A DNA stretch of 64,000 nucleotides. It comes from Sphingobacteriaceae bacterium (lineage in GTDB: Bacteria > Bacteroidota > Bacteroidia > B-17B0 > Aurantibacillaceae). The notes under the pieces were generated by a model, which was not told where the DNA came from, ran no database searches, and was given only the letters and a program-made list of their open reading frames with translations. Of the stretch, positions 42,908-54,475 are shown in pieces. A program made the position numbers and the translations under genes. Within the stretch, counting starts at the first letter, position 1. Each line of letters begins with the position of its first letter. The stretch lies in assembly GCA_002319075.1 (NCBI GenBank), contig NVQB01000001.1, positions 4,092,001 to 4,156,000 of the forward strand, in the 5' to 3' direction.

Positions 42908-43364
42908 GATTTTAAGTGTTAATGCGTTAAGCCAGATTTAACCAAGCTCGTGCCGGATTTCAGAGATCTGGAAATCAGTACTTTGTAAATCATCGAGTGC
43001 CAAAATATTCCCGTATCCGGCCGCTTTTCCAGTTTCTGGAGATATGCCGCACATTTTTGATGGCCCTGCCAAAGCGAATTTCATGCAGCGTTTGAAGAAT
43101 TTTTAAGAACGTGTTTAAGAATTAACGAGTTCGCCTTTGATCGAATCTGGAATTTTTTCCAAAATCTGGAAAGAACGACCTCTTGTCTGGAATGAAATGC
43201 GCTGAGAATTAGTCTATTAAAAACAAGGCACGCCATTGGTAGTGAGAGCCTCAAACATCCCTTGAAGAAGGAAGGTTTTTGTTCAATTGAAAAGAGAATG
43301 CCACAGTTTGATGAACACTAGCAAAAGCTTTTCCTTTTCGAAAGTATGTTTAAGCTCCAAAGCT
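42908..43364. promoter_or_regulatory. Divergent control region with repeated CTGGAA motifs
   Basis: Five copies of (T)CTGGA(A/G) lie within 230 bp, at about 42967, 43034, 43145, 43164 and 43183. One sits in the palindrome TCCAGTTTCTGGA (43028-43040). The region separates a collagen-like lipoprotein gene from the sigma-54 activator gene. Another such motif (ATTCTGGAAATCC) lies at about 47838 before the lone receiver gene. They are candidate binding sites of one of these regulators. Confidence 0.4.
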
Positions 43365-44717
43365 ATGAAAGATTTAAAAATTGTTTTAGTAGAAGATGAT
43401 TCCTGGTACGCTGAGTTACTAAAGCATCATTTATCGCTTAATCCAGATTATGAAGTGAGCATTGCCCTTAACGCGAAACAATGTCTCGATGAACTGCATA
43501 AAAAGCCGGGAATTATTTGTCTTGATTTTGATCTTCCCGACATGAAAGGCGACTTAGTGTTGGAGCAGATCCATGCCTACGATCCCTCTATTCCCGTTAT
43601 CATTATCAGTGGCCAGGAGAATATGAGCGTGGCTGTAAATTTTCTAAAAGCCGGGGCAAAAGATTACATTATTAAAAACAAGGATACAAAAGAAGCGCTC
43701 TGGAATGCGATCTTAAAATTACGCGAGAACATTGAACTTAAAAAAGAAGTAGAAGAGCTTAAAGTACAACTCGAACAGAAACATAGTTTTGAGAAAAGTA
43801 TCATTGGCCAAAGTGCCGCAATTAAAAAAACATTTTCGCTCGTAGAAAAAGCCATTGCCTCAAGCATTAGCATTTCTATTACAGGAGAGACAGGCACGGG
43901 AAAAGAAGTGTTTGCAAAAGCCATACATTACAACAGTGAGCGAAAGAAAAAACCTTTTGTAGCTGTGAACATGGCCGCCATTCCATCAGAATTAATCGAA
44001 AGCGAATTGTTCGGCTATGAGAAAGGCGCCTTTACGGGAGCTAACAACCGTAAGATTGGAAAATTTGAGGAAGCAGGAGACGGCACTTTATTTTTAGATG
44101 AAATTGCAGAGCTCAACCTTCACTTACAAACCAAGATACTGCGGGCTTTACAGGAACGGGAAATAGTAAGGGTAGGAGGGAACGAGCGCATCAAATGGAA
44201 TGCACGTCTGATAACAGCTACGCATAAAAATCTGGTGGACGAAGTAAAAAAAGGAACTTTCAGAGAAGATCTTTTTTACCGCGTGATGGGTTTGCCTATA
44301 AACTTACCACCTTTACGGGAGCGGGGACAAGACATCCTGGTACTTGCACGATTTTTTGCAGAAAACTTTGCCAAAGAAAATAAATTAAAAGTCTTAAACT
44401 TTTCAAAAGCAGCCACTGCCAAATTAATGCAGTACACCTTTCCTGGAAATGTGCGCGAGTTAAAAGCTGTTATAGAACTCGCTTGCGTGATGAGCAACGG
44501 CATTGAATTAACCGAAGAAGATATCAATTTTTACAAGGTAAACTCCGACGATCTTTTCACCGGCGAAGAAAAATCTTTGCGCGAATACAATCTGGATATT
44601 GTACACTTCTTTTTAAAGAAATACAATAACGATGTGCTGGAAGTAGCCCGGCGCCTGAGTATGGGTAAAACCACCATTTATACAATGTTAAAGCAACAAA
44701 ACGCTAGTTTCACTTAA
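43365..44717 (+). CDS. Sigma-54-dependent response regulator (NtrC/AtoC type)
   Basis: About 450 residues from ATG 43365; TTG 43287 or ATG 43311 would add an unlikely leader. Domains in order: receiver (D54 in ICLDFDLPDMKG), AAA+ sigma-54 activation domain (Walker A GETGTGKE, the sigma-54 contact loop GAFTGA, Walker B TLFLDE) and a Fis-type helix-turn-helix at the end (VLEVARRLSMGKTTIYTML). It uses ATP hydrolysis to open promoters held by RpoN. It is followed after 12 bp by a hybrid kinase, its probable partner. The Hsp20 promoter is one candidate target in the window. Confidence 0.94.
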   Translation: MKDLKIVLVEDDSWYAELLKHHLSLNPDYEVSIALNAKQCLDELHKKPGIICLDFDLPDMKGDLVLEQIHAYDPSIPVIIISGQENMSVAVNFLKAGAKDYIIKNKDTKEALWNAILKLRENIELKKEVEELKVQLEQKHSFEKSIIGQSAAIKKTFSLVEKAIASSISISITGETGTGKEVFAKAIHYNSERKKKPFVAVNMAAIPSELIESELFGYEKGAFTGANNRKIGKFEEAGDGTLFLDEIAELNLHLQTKILRALQEREIVRVGGNERIKWNARLITATHKNLVDEVKKGTFREDLFYRVMGLPINLPPLRERGQDILVLARFFAENFAKENKLKVLNFSKAATAKLMQYTFPGNVRELKAVIELACVMSNGIELTEEDINFYKVNSDDLFTGEEKSLREYNLDIVHFFLKKYNNDVLEVARRLSMGKTTIYTMLKQQNASFT

Positions 44718-44729
44718 ATCCGCCAGAAT

Positions 44730-47597
<2,868 letters not shown>

Positions 47598-47939
47598 CTA
47601 CACTATCGCTTACCGGGATGCGGGCATACTTATTTCTGAAAGGTATTCTGCCTGGCATTACCAATAACGTAGCTTTCCCCGTGAGAAGCGTGGACATACG
47701 GTTCCCCATCCATAACGCTATACTTTTTTTACTGTGGAGCCCATAATTTCAGACAGTAAAGTATAGTTACTAAACAAATGAAGCAATTCTATGCAATGAA
47801 TTAAACAAAGAGATTTCCAAAAACAACTTAAAATTCCCGATTCTGGAAATCCTATCTGTTTAGAGATCCTCACAAGCCTTGTCAGTAAAGGGTTTGAGTA
47901 TCCGGCACAGAAATGGTTATCTACTACGAAATAGAAATC
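47598..47939. other. Intergenic stretch with an inverted repeat and a CTGGAA motif
   Basis: About 340 bp, no credible gene. It holds the inverted repeat at 47718-47766 and the motif ATTCTGGAAATCC at about 47836-47848. Confidence 0.45.
47718..47766. terminator. Imperfect inverted repeat, possible terminator of the kinase gene
   Basis: CTATACTTT-TTTT-ACTGT pairs with ACAGTAAAGTATAG, leaving a four-T bulge and a 17-base loop. It lies 120 bp after the kinase stop. Confidence 0.4.
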
Positions 47940-48371
47940 ATGAAAAGTAAAGACCCCCTTAAAATTTTCGTAATCGACGACGATGTAATGACGCTTAACT
48001 TGTTGTTACAACATTTAAAAAATATTGGGTACAACGATGTAACCCCTTTTGAGAAAGAACATAACGGACTTAACAGCCTCTGCTTTAAACCGGATGTGAT
48101 ATTTATTGACTACCAATTGGAATTGCTGGACGGTCTGGAGCTCTTAAAAAGAATTCGCAGAACACACCCAACGACTTATATCGTCATGCTTTCAGGCCAG
48201 TCAAATATCGACGTGGTTGTAAACTGTTTCAGATATGGAGCTTTCGATTACATTATCAAAAACAGCAACCAGGAAAGTCGCATTAAACAAGTACTGGATA
48301 AAATAAATGAGGAGAGAAAAAAAAATGACGAAGAGAAATCGCTGTTTCAAAAGATCAAGAACTTATTTTAA
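47940..48371 (+). CDS. Single-domain response regulator
   Basis: About 143 residues from ATG 47940. The receiver is complete: acidic cluster IDDD (12-15), phospho-acceptor D57 in VIFIDYQLELLDG, a conserved Ser in MLSGQSN and the Lys in YIIKNS. No output domain follows; the tail is charged and helical. It is downstream of the hybrid kinase, so it may be a phosphate carrier or sink in the same relay. Confidence 0.9.
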   Translation: MKSKDPLKIFVIDDDVMTLNLLLQHLKNIGYNDVTPFEKEHNGLNSLCFKPDVIFIDYQLELLDGLELLKRIRRTHPTTYIVMLSGQSNIDVVVNCFRYGAFDYIIKNSNQESRIKQVLDKINEERKKNDEEKSLFQKIKNLF

Positions 48372-48507
48372 AAGTCGCCGTCTTCTTCCTGGCCTGCATC
48401 TGAAATTAATTCACTGACAGTTACTCAGAAGGGTTTCAGCGGCGATTGTTCAGTTTTGGAAAAACCTTTATCTTCGGATTTCAGAACCCAAAAATTATAG
48501 AGGATTT

Positions 48508-49392
48508 ATGATTTTAGTTGATGCAAAAGCAGTTGCTCACTCTTCTTTATTGAAGAAAACAAGTTTTTTCATTTTAGTTATCTTATTTCTGTTTCCGGCC
48601 CACGTTATAGCCCAGCGGAAATTTATTCATTTCTACAGGGATACTGTTATTGCATGTGGTGAGTACAGTGTAACAACCACAACTACTTACCTGCGCAGTG
48701 GCTTATTTTTAAAGTCAACAATAAGTATATATAATCCTACGGATCACTATCTGGTTTTAGATTACCGGTCAGCTTATGCCATGGGCGATAACGGTATTCC
48801 GGTTAAATTTTCAAACAACGAAGATCCAACTTTTTTGCCTCATGGATCTTACAGGCAGCGCTTGAAATTTAAACCTATGCCAAATACGAAGTTCGTCACT
48901 TTTCATTTCCCGAAAGTTTATGTCACGAGTAACACAGGCAAGGGATACGAGCCAATAGACCTTCTGAAAAAAATTGAGGCCATCGAAAAAGTCGGCAACA
49001 TTAGTATACAGGTTTTAAAAATGACCTATTTTGATGAACAGGTACACATTAGAGTCCGTATTCGTTATGAAGGAGATAAATTTTTGGCGATAAAATTCGA
49101 TAACATCTGTATTGAAGGGGATAAGAGTGGCAAGATTTTTAATAAAACCAGAGCCAATCACCGGATGCACCATCGAAAAAGTGAATATCTTGAAATGGCG
49201 ACTTTAAAATTTCCCATTAAGCCTGGAGAAAAGCTTGGTAAAACAATTCACTTTCAAAATGTTTTTATGGAGTATACGCTCAGGGAACAGGAAGGTTTTT
49301 ATTTAAGATATACCTTGCAGTGTGAGGAAAGCGTTGATGCGCCGTTAAAAGAGGAACTGAAGAAAGAGGAGTCTACTGAGGAGAAAGAGTAG
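48508..49392 (+). CDS. Hypothetical exported protein
   Basis: A 294-residue protein with a signal peptide or anchor at residues about 18-36 (cleavage after VIA) and a beta-rich mature part. It has paired strand patterns such as TTTTYLRSGLFLKSTISIYN and FVTFHFPKVYVTSN and a highly charged tail (KEELKKEESTEEKE). A basic, His-rich segment (NKTRANHRMHHRKSEY) lies at about 211-226. I do not recognise the family. Confidence 0.65.
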   Translation: MILVDAKAVAHSSLLKKTSFFILVILFLFPAHVIAQRKFIHFYRDTVIACGEYSVTTTTTYLRSGLFLKSTISIYNPTDHYLVLDYRSAYAMGDNGIPVKFSNNEDPTFLPHGSYRQRLKFKPMPNTKFVTFHFPKVYVTSNTGKGYEPIDLLKKIEAIEKVGNISIQVLKMTYFDEQVHIRVRIRYEGDKFLAIKFDNICIEGDKSGKIFNKTRANHRMHHRKSEYLEMATLKFPIKPGEKLGKTIHFQNVFMEYTLREQEGFYLRYTLQCEESVDAPLKEELKKEESTEEKE

Positions 49393-49432
49393 CTGATAGT
49401 TTAAGTCGATCGTTTAGAATAGAAGGTGTAAA

Positions 49433-49497
49433 AAAGCGATCGCTCTAATGCAGATTAAACCTGGGGTTAAGATCTGTTCTACGGGAGAGATCGCTTT
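49433..49497. terminator. Long-range inverted repeat between convergent genes
   Basis: AAAGCGATCGCTC (49433-49445) pairs with GAGAGATCGCTTT (49485-49497) with one mismatch and a 39-base loop. The site lies between a plus-strand and a minus-strand gene end and could end transcription both ways. Confidence 0.55.
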
Positions 49498-49516
49498 AAT
49501 AGAAATTTCCTACAGC

Positions 49517-49738
49517 TTATTTTTTTGGAGGCAATGCAAAAGCAGTAGCCTCGTGCTCGAAATGCCCGTTATGAGCTCCATCGCAAAAGGGTTTGTTTTT
49601 TGACATGCCGCAACGGCAAAGAGAAACGATTTCACGTCCGCCCAGATCATAAGAGTTTCCGGTTTTATCCACTATTTCAAAATCACCTTCCAGGCGCAGG
49701 GATCCGTTGTTGTTTACTGTGATTTTAGTTTTAGACAT
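49517..49738 (-). CDS. CDGSH iron-sulfur domain protein
   Basis: A 73-residue protein built on one CDGSH domain, which binds a 2Fe-2S cluster through three Cys and one His. The motif C-x-C-x2-S-x3-P-x-C-D-G-x-H is complete: C41, C43, C52 and H56 (CRCGMSKNKPFCDGAH). Bacterial members are linked to redox or iron-sulfur handling, but the exact role is unknown. It is monocistronic and convergent with the exported protein on its left. Confidence 0.94.
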   Translation of the reverse strand: MSKTKITVNNNGSLRLEGDFEIVDKTGNSYDLGGREIVSLCRCGMSKNKPFCDGAHNGHFEHEATAFALPPKK

Positions 49739-49944
49739 ATTGGTTTTTAGTTTGTGCGAAGATACTCAATTAAGCTTAACAGGATAAAAACGGATGCAGC
49801 GCTCCTGTATATTTGAATGGGAATAGTTACCGGTTTATAAGAAGAAAGCTCCACTTAAAAAAAGTCGCCCGCTTTTTGTACCATTTTCATTTTTTTTGAG
49901 TTTATAAGTAAAAGTTGTTTTTGTTTCACCTTAAACCCAAGTTT

Positions 49945-51219
49945 ATGACTACCAGCTTGCTTTACTCTAAGAACCACCATTTCTCCAGACTGCTATTCCT
50001 GATTTTTTCTTTTTTATCCGCTCTTCATCTGTTCGCGCAAACGGAGTTTAAAACTTATGATAAAGGGCTTATATATTCTTCTGAAACCATGGGTAAACTC
50101 GAACACATTGTCGATTCTTTGAATTTGAAATATAAAGTATGCGATGCCAATAAAGTTTTTTTCTCTAAGAGCCAGACCCTTGCTTATGTTGTAGTAATGG
50201 AATCAGGAAATGTAAAGAGAGCAAAAGAAGCTATGAAAGACAATGTCACTTTCGAAAAATTTAAGAGTGAATTTCCTGAAAGTATCATTAGAATAAATGT
50301 TCTTGTTTTAAAAACTACTTATAACCGCAAAAATAAATCTGTCGTGGAGTACAGTGAAGTCGATTTTAAAACGGGGCGGGGTATGGAGATCGAAGTAAGT
50401 ACTAAAGATAATCCTTCTGCAAAGGATGTCAAAAACCACTGGATCTTCGAGTATTCGAAACGAACAGAGTATTCTGAAGAATCTCTTCGGGCTTTTTATT
50501 TCCCCGGGAATTTTAAATCTGAACCTTTAAAAATGGAGTATAGCAGAATGATTGGTTATGCAGACTGCCTTATAGATACCAACACCACAAAACTTTTGAA
50601 AGACGCATCAGAGGGATATGTTTTGCTTCCCGAAAAGTGGAAGACTATGAATCAGGCAGAAAAAGAAAAATTATTAAAGGACATGCGTTCAACATATGTG
50701 ATGGGTCAATGCAGCATGGATAGCCGTCCCAGAGAACACGCGATGAACATAGCTCTTTTATCTGCGGAGACAACGAACTGGGAAGTGTTCTTAAGATCTC
50801 ATCTGGATATAATGAACGACCGTTTCGATCGCAGATCAGATGGGAGCTATGCATATGCCAGACGGAAAACTTATATCAAAGAACTCGAAGAACTTAATAT
50901 TGACGTAGCCCACCTACTACTCGGTATATCTTTAAGAGTTGAAAACCCTGCTTCAAATCATTATTATGGCACCATCTGGCGTTTAGGAAGAGCCATTTCA
51001 GAATCGCAGCAAAGAAAACAGTTTGAAGATAAGATGCTACAGTTACTTGAGGACAATGAACTGGATGTTTATAACAGAGCACTCGTGTTTTTTCTTTATA
51101 AAAATTACCTGGTTTTTTTGGAGGATAAGTCAGAAAATAAATTAAGTAAACAACGCCTGGAAGTTTCTGTAAAAAAACTTCCACCATTTATGCGGGAGCA
51201 CATGACGGTGGAAGACTAA
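49945..51219 (+). CDS. Hypothetical exported protein
   Basis: About 424 residues from ATG 49945; the longer TTG start at 49915 is less likely because ATG 49945 places the signal peptide (LLFLIFSFLSALHLFAQ) as usual. The mature protein is soluble and mixed alpha/beta, with a helical C-terminal half. A segment near residue 250 (LLKDMRSTYVMGQCSMDSRP) suggests a defined fold, but I find no known motif. Function unknown. Confidence 0.7.
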   Translation: MTTSLLYSKNHHFSRLLFLIFSFLSALHLFAQTEFKTYDKGLIYSSETMGKLEHIVDSLNLKYKVCDANKVFFSKSQTLAYVVVMESGNVKRAKEAMKDNVTFEKFKSEFPESIIRINVLVLKTTYNRKNKSVVEYSEVDFKTGRGMEIEVSTKDNPSAKDVKNHWIFEYSKRTEYSEESLRAFYFPGNFKSEPLKMEYSRMIGYADCLIDTNTTKLLKDASEGYVLLPEKWKTMNQAEKEKLLKDMRSTYVMGQCSMDSRPREHAMNIALLSAETTNWEVFLRSHLDIMNDRFDRRSDGSYAYARRKTYIKELEELNIDVAHLLLGISLRVENPASNHYYGTIWRLGRAISESQQRKQFEDKMLQLLEDNELDVYNRALVFFLYKNYLVFLEDKSENKLSKQRLEVSVKKLPPFMREHMTVED

Positions 51220-51263
51220 TGTTTTTAGTATATTTTGCACGTTAAGGATGCCAAACTTTTTTG

Positions 51264-51271
51264 TAGATTTG
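51264..51271 (+). promoter_or_regulatory. Promoter -7 box TAGATTTG
   Basis: An exact TAnnTTTG match ending 24 bp before ATG 51296. It lies inside the longer frame starting at 51248, which argues for the 51296 start. Confidence 0.55.
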
Positions 51272-51295
51272 CAAAACCCCAGGTCTCTGATTAGT

Positions 51296-51694
51296 ATGAA
51301 CACAACCCTTAGAAAAACGCAGCTTTCCTTCAGTCACGATGTACTGAATATCAAATTTGTAGAAAATTCTGTGATCGAAGTGGAAGATGTTATTTTTATT
51401 TACTGTTACGCAATAGAAAGGTCGAAGGGGAAACCTTACGGCGTATTATTCGACACTTACTCAAAACATGAACTTACCGAAGAAGCAATTCTTTATTTTA
51501 CTAAGAGCGCGCAACTTAACAATGTGATTGCTATTGCTTATATATCAAAGGATCTGATCAGTAAAATAAGATTAAGTCTGCTAAAGATTTTTGAAAGGCC
51601 TCCAGTAAAGATCAAATTATTTTCAGATGAAGAAAAGGGAAGTGAATGGTTGATCCAGGAAATTGAGGCTCTGGAGGTAATGCAGAGCGCCTAA
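51296..51694 (+). CDS. Hypothetical STAS-like protein
   Basis: About 132 residues from ATG 51296. The alternating pattern (LNIKFVENSVIEVEDVIFIY, then KPYGVLFDTYSKHELTEEAI and VIAIAYISKDL) fits the SpoIIAA/STAS-like alpha/beta fold of small proteins widespread in Bacteroidota (DUF7793-like by memory). The promoter box within the upstream extension sets the start. It has no operon partner. Function unknown. Confidence 0.65.
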   Translation: MNTTLRKTQLSFSHDVLNIKFVENSVIEVEDVIFIYCYAIERSKGKPYGVLFDTYSKHELTEEAILYFTKSAQLNNVIAIAYISKDLISKIRLSLLKIFERPPVKIKLFSDEEKGSEWLIQEIEALEVMQSA

Positions 51695-51738
51695 TCTGCG
51701 TTGGTTGAGAATAAAGCGAATGAGCCACCTTAATTAAC

Positions 51739-52407
51739 CTACATCCCCGCGCCTGGCTTTTTATAAAGAATGCTGATGGCCTGACTTTGTTCGCCTAAAG
51801 CAAGAACTTCTTTTTCTTCTGCATTACTCATGGTTCCAAGTCTAACCGGCAAACTAGCACTTTGATAAGCTTCTTCTCTCAAGTCTTTAGCCAGCCTCAT
51901 ATTGTTTTGTGCAGAAAAAATAAGTTTACGTGTTTTTACCATTTGAGGCTCTTCTAATTTTACACTAACAATTAATTTTGTAATAGTTTCTTTATTGCTA
52001 TTGAACCTTACCTGGTTCATGGCTCCAAAAATTTCAGAAGCTTCAATTTGTTTCACTAAACATTTGTTTTCAAATTTTGCCGACTCAGCAAGAAGCTGGA
52101 CTTTTTCATTTCCGGTTTTTGTTTCCGCTTCTTTTTTTAGACGTCTTGATTGATAGGATAAGGCTTCCGCTAATTTTAAAAGTTCTGTACGATCGCTTTC
52201 TCCTGTGAGATTTGCCGTTTTAACAGCCAATTCGTTTTCTGCACTTTGATTATCTACAACTGTTTTGCCACCAAGCCGAGTAAGAATGCGTTTATTTTCG
52301 GAAGATGTACCAGAAGTTTGTGTTGACTCTTTTTTTTCTGTTTGTGCGTTTACTTGAAAACTGAATAAAAAAGTTGTAAAGATGAAAGAGTAGATATATG
52401 ATTTCAT
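51739..52407 (-). CDS. Hypothetical exported helical protein
   Basis: A 222-residue protein with a signal peptide (cleavage after VNA, about residue 21) and a disordered Ser/Thr/Glu-rich linker. A long helical region covers about 60-205, with heptad-like pattern (LKLAEALSYQSRRLKKEAET and NNMRLAKDLREEAYQSA). This is typical of periplasmic coiled-coil proteins. I do not recognise a family. It is on the same strand as hemD upstream, 213 bp away, so probably independent. Confidence 0.7.
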   Translation of the reverse strand: MKSYIYSFIFTTFLFSFQVNAQTEKKESTQTSGTSSENKRILTRLGGKTVVDNQSAENELAVKTANLTGESDRTELLKLAEALSYQSRRLKKEAETKTGNEKVQLLAESAKFENKCLVKQIEASEIFGAMNQVRFNSNKETITKLIVSVKLEEPQMVKTRKLIFSAQNNMRLAKDLREEAYQSASLPVRLGTMSNAEEKEVLALGEQSQAISILYKKPGAGM

Positions 52408-52620
52408 AGAGATTTGTTTTTTGCGTGCTTGAGTGTTTACGGAGAGAAATTTTTAAAGTTTCAGCATTTAGACGAAGAGCGGTAATGTATAGATTTATAG
52501 GCCTTTTAATACTTTTAAAGGAAATGGAAGAATTTTTCAGAAAAAACACAAAAGTTAAAATGGTAAAAGAAATGTTAAAAAGAAGCCTGGGAAAGAAATG
52601 CCGCTTGGCACTTTAATGAT

Positions 52621-53343
52621 TTACTTTTTCGTTTTAGAGGAAACTTTTACTTCGAGCTCTTTTAGAATAGCGTCGAGTAAACCTATTTCATTAAAAGATT
52701 TTGGAAGTCCCATGGTTTTGATGCCATAGTTTTTCAACTGATTGTATGTAGTACTTCCAATAGCAACAACTTTTTGTCCCTTTATGAATTTGTATTTTTC
52801 GAAGTAGGCTTTTGCATTAGACGGACTTGTAAAAACTAATACATCCGCTGTAGGAATTTCAAAGTCTGAACATTGGCTCGTTTTATAAACAAATAGATTA
52901 TGGCAGATGTTTGTAAATGACAATTGTTTTTGAATGGTTTGCAACGAATCAATCGCCTGCGGAAATAAAACAGTATCGTCTTTAATAAAATCTGCAAAGT
53001 CTTTGGCAATTTGCGTTACATCCACACCATCACCAATAAAGTCTGCTTTCTTTCCAAACTCCGCTAAATACTCTGCCGACACCGCACTCATCACGCCATA
53101 TTTTACATTGGCACTTACTTCCGGGTTTTGGGCAAAGAAATATTTAATAGCATTTCCACTCGAAAAAAAGATCCATTGCGTAGGAGGCGTGTGTGTAAAA
53201 CGAATCTGACTAATTTTAATCAGCGACTCATGAAGCACCTCGTAACCCAAAGAGTTCAGCTTAATCAAGATCGGACTTATAGGAGTCAGGTTCCTGGAGA
53301 TAAAAATAATTTTTTTATCAGAAGAAACGTCAGCAAGCGTCAT
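52621..53343 (-). CDS. hemD: Uroporphyrinogen-III synthase
   Basis: A 240-residue HemD-type enzyme that closes hydroxymethylbilane to uroporphyrinogen III in haem synthesis. The family is poorly conserved, but the two-lobed alternation is present: IIFISRNLTPISPILIKLNS at the start, IFFSSGNAIKYFF (58-70), DVLVFTSPSNAKAYFEKYK and VVAIGSTTYNQLKNYGI. The last is the conserved second-lobe loop. Length is normal. It shares a divergent promoter region with the MBL-fold gene at 53429. No other hem gene is in the window. Confidence 0.85.
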   Translation of the reverse strand: MTLADVSSDKKIIFISRNLTPISPILIKLNSLGYEVLHESLIKISQIRFTHTPPTQWIFFSSGNAIKYFFAQNPEVSANVKYGVMSAVSAEYLAEFGKKADFIGDGVDVTQIAKDFADFIKDDTVLFPQAIDSLQTIQKQLSFTNICHNLFVYKTSQCSDFEIPTADVLVFTSPSNAKAYFEKYKFIKGQKVVAIGSTTYNQLKNYGIKTMGLPKSFNEIGLLDAILKELEVKVSSKTKK

Positions 53344-53354
53344 AGAGAGGGGAG

Positions 53355-53362
53355 TATCTTTG
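53355..53362 (+). promoter_or_regulatory. Promoter -7 box TATCTTTG for the MBL-fold gene
   Basis: An exact TAnnTTTG match 66 bp before ATG 53429 on the plus strand. It overlaps the leader of hemD on the other strand. Confidence 0.5.
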
Positions 53363-53386
53363 TGTTAATGTTTGTGAGGGATAGTA

Positions 53387-53394
53387 CAAATATA
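53387..53394 (-). promoter_or_regulatory. Promoter -7 box TATATTTG for hemD
   Basis: An exact TAnnTTTG match on the minus strand, 43 bp before the hemD ATG. With the plus-strand box at 53355 the two transcripts overlap at their 5' ends, an unusual face-to-face arrangement. Confidence 0.6.
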
Positions 53395-53428
53395 AAAATA
53401 TTTAAGAAATTTAACCCTAAAAAGAGAT

Positions 53429-54457
53429 ATGTCATTAAGCATTTACGGCAAACTCCCTTCTGGTGAGCGACTTAGAAAAATTAAAAATTCCGCGAACTAT
53501 AAAAACGGATCTTTTCAGAATATATCGAAAACAAATGCTATGGCTGAAGATGCCTCCTTCTTTAAAACCATGCGCGATTTTTTGAATAAAAATAAGAATG
53601 TACGACCACCAAAAGCTCTTCCTTTTATAAAAACAGATCTTAGAAAATTGCCAGATGCTCAATCGACACTCGTATGGTTCGGACATTCGTCTTATTTGCT
53701 AAAACTAAATGGCCAAACTATTCTCGTGGATCCGGTTTTTAGTGGAAATGCCGCACCTATATCTTTTATGATAAAAGCATTTTTAGGGGCCGACGACTAT
53801 CGTGCTGACGATTTTCCGAAAATAGATGTTTTACTATTAACTCATGATCATTACGATCACCTCGATTTTAAAACGCTTGTTAAACTAAAATCCAAAATAG
53901 ATAAAATTGTTTGTTCTCTTGGAGTTGGCTCGCACCTTGAACACTGGGGCTTTGATACCAAAAAAATAAATGAGTTAGACTGGTGGGAGAATTTTTCTGA
54001 CGGTGATTTTTCCTTTACCGCAGCTCCGGGGAGACATTTTTCGGGACGTGGACTAAAACGTGGCCAAAGTTTATGGTCTGCTTTTATTTTAAAAACGAAA
54101 GAATTCAATTTGTTTTTAGGCGGTGATTCAGGTTACGATACGCACTTCAAAACTATTGGTGAAAAATTTGGTCCGTTTGATCTTGCAATTCTTGAATCGG
54201 GGCAATACAATACTACCTGGCCTAACATACACATGATGCCGGAAGAAACCGTGCAAGCCGCACTGGATTTAAAAGCAAAAGTTTTGTTGCCAGTGCATTG
54301 GGGCAAATTCAATTTAGCACTGCATGCGTGGGATGAGCCTATAAAGCGGATTCTTAAAAAAGCTGAGGAGTTAAAAGTGCCAGTAACCACGCCTAAAATC
54401 GGAGAGGTTTTGGAAATTGGATCTGCACCCATTACGGAAAAATGGTGGGAGTTTTAA
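53429..54457 (+). CDS. Metallo-beta-lactamase-fold hydrolase (UlaG/NAPE-PLD-like)
   Basis: A 342-residue cytoplasmic enzyme. The metal motif is THDHYDH (H139, D140, H141, D143, H144 with the preceding LLL strand). WFGHSSYLLKLNG (83-95) opens the fold. Later ligands lie in PGRHFSGRG, GGDSGYD and PVHWGKF. This layout is shared with N-acyl-phosphatidylethanolamine phospholipase D and UlaG relatives, so a lipid phosphodiester or lactone substrate is likely. It is followed by an RpoA-CTD-like gene after 18 bp, suggesting co-transcription. It differs clearly from the membrane-anchored paralogue at 24464. Confidence 0.92.
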   Translation: MSLSIYGKLPSGERLRKIKNSANYKNGSFQNISKTNAMAEDASFFKTMRDFLNKNKNVRPPKALPFIKTDLRKLPDAQSTLVWFGHSSYLLKLNGQTILVDPVFSGNAAPISFMIKAFLGADDYRADDFPKIDVLLLTHDHYDHLDFKTLVKLKSKIDKIVCSLGVGSHLEHWGFDTKKINELDWWENFSDGDFSFTAAPGRHFSGRGLKRGQSLWSAFILKTKEFNLFLGGDSGYDTHFKTIGEKFGPFDLAILESGQYNTTWPNIHMMPEETVQAALDLKAKVLLPVHWGKFNLALHAWDEPIKRILKKAEELKVPVTTPKIGEVLEIGSAPITEKWWEF

Positions 54458-54475
54458 TATAAGGCAGATTAGAAA

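Noticed and set aside
43227-43243. Sigma-54-like promoter before the activator gene (GGCACGCCATTGG)
   Set aside because: The spacing between the two blocks is one base short and the -12 block does not fit.
48393-48409. Sigma-54-like site TGGCCTGCATCTGAAA before the exported protein at 48508
   Set aside because: Only part of the -24 block matches and the -12 block is poor.
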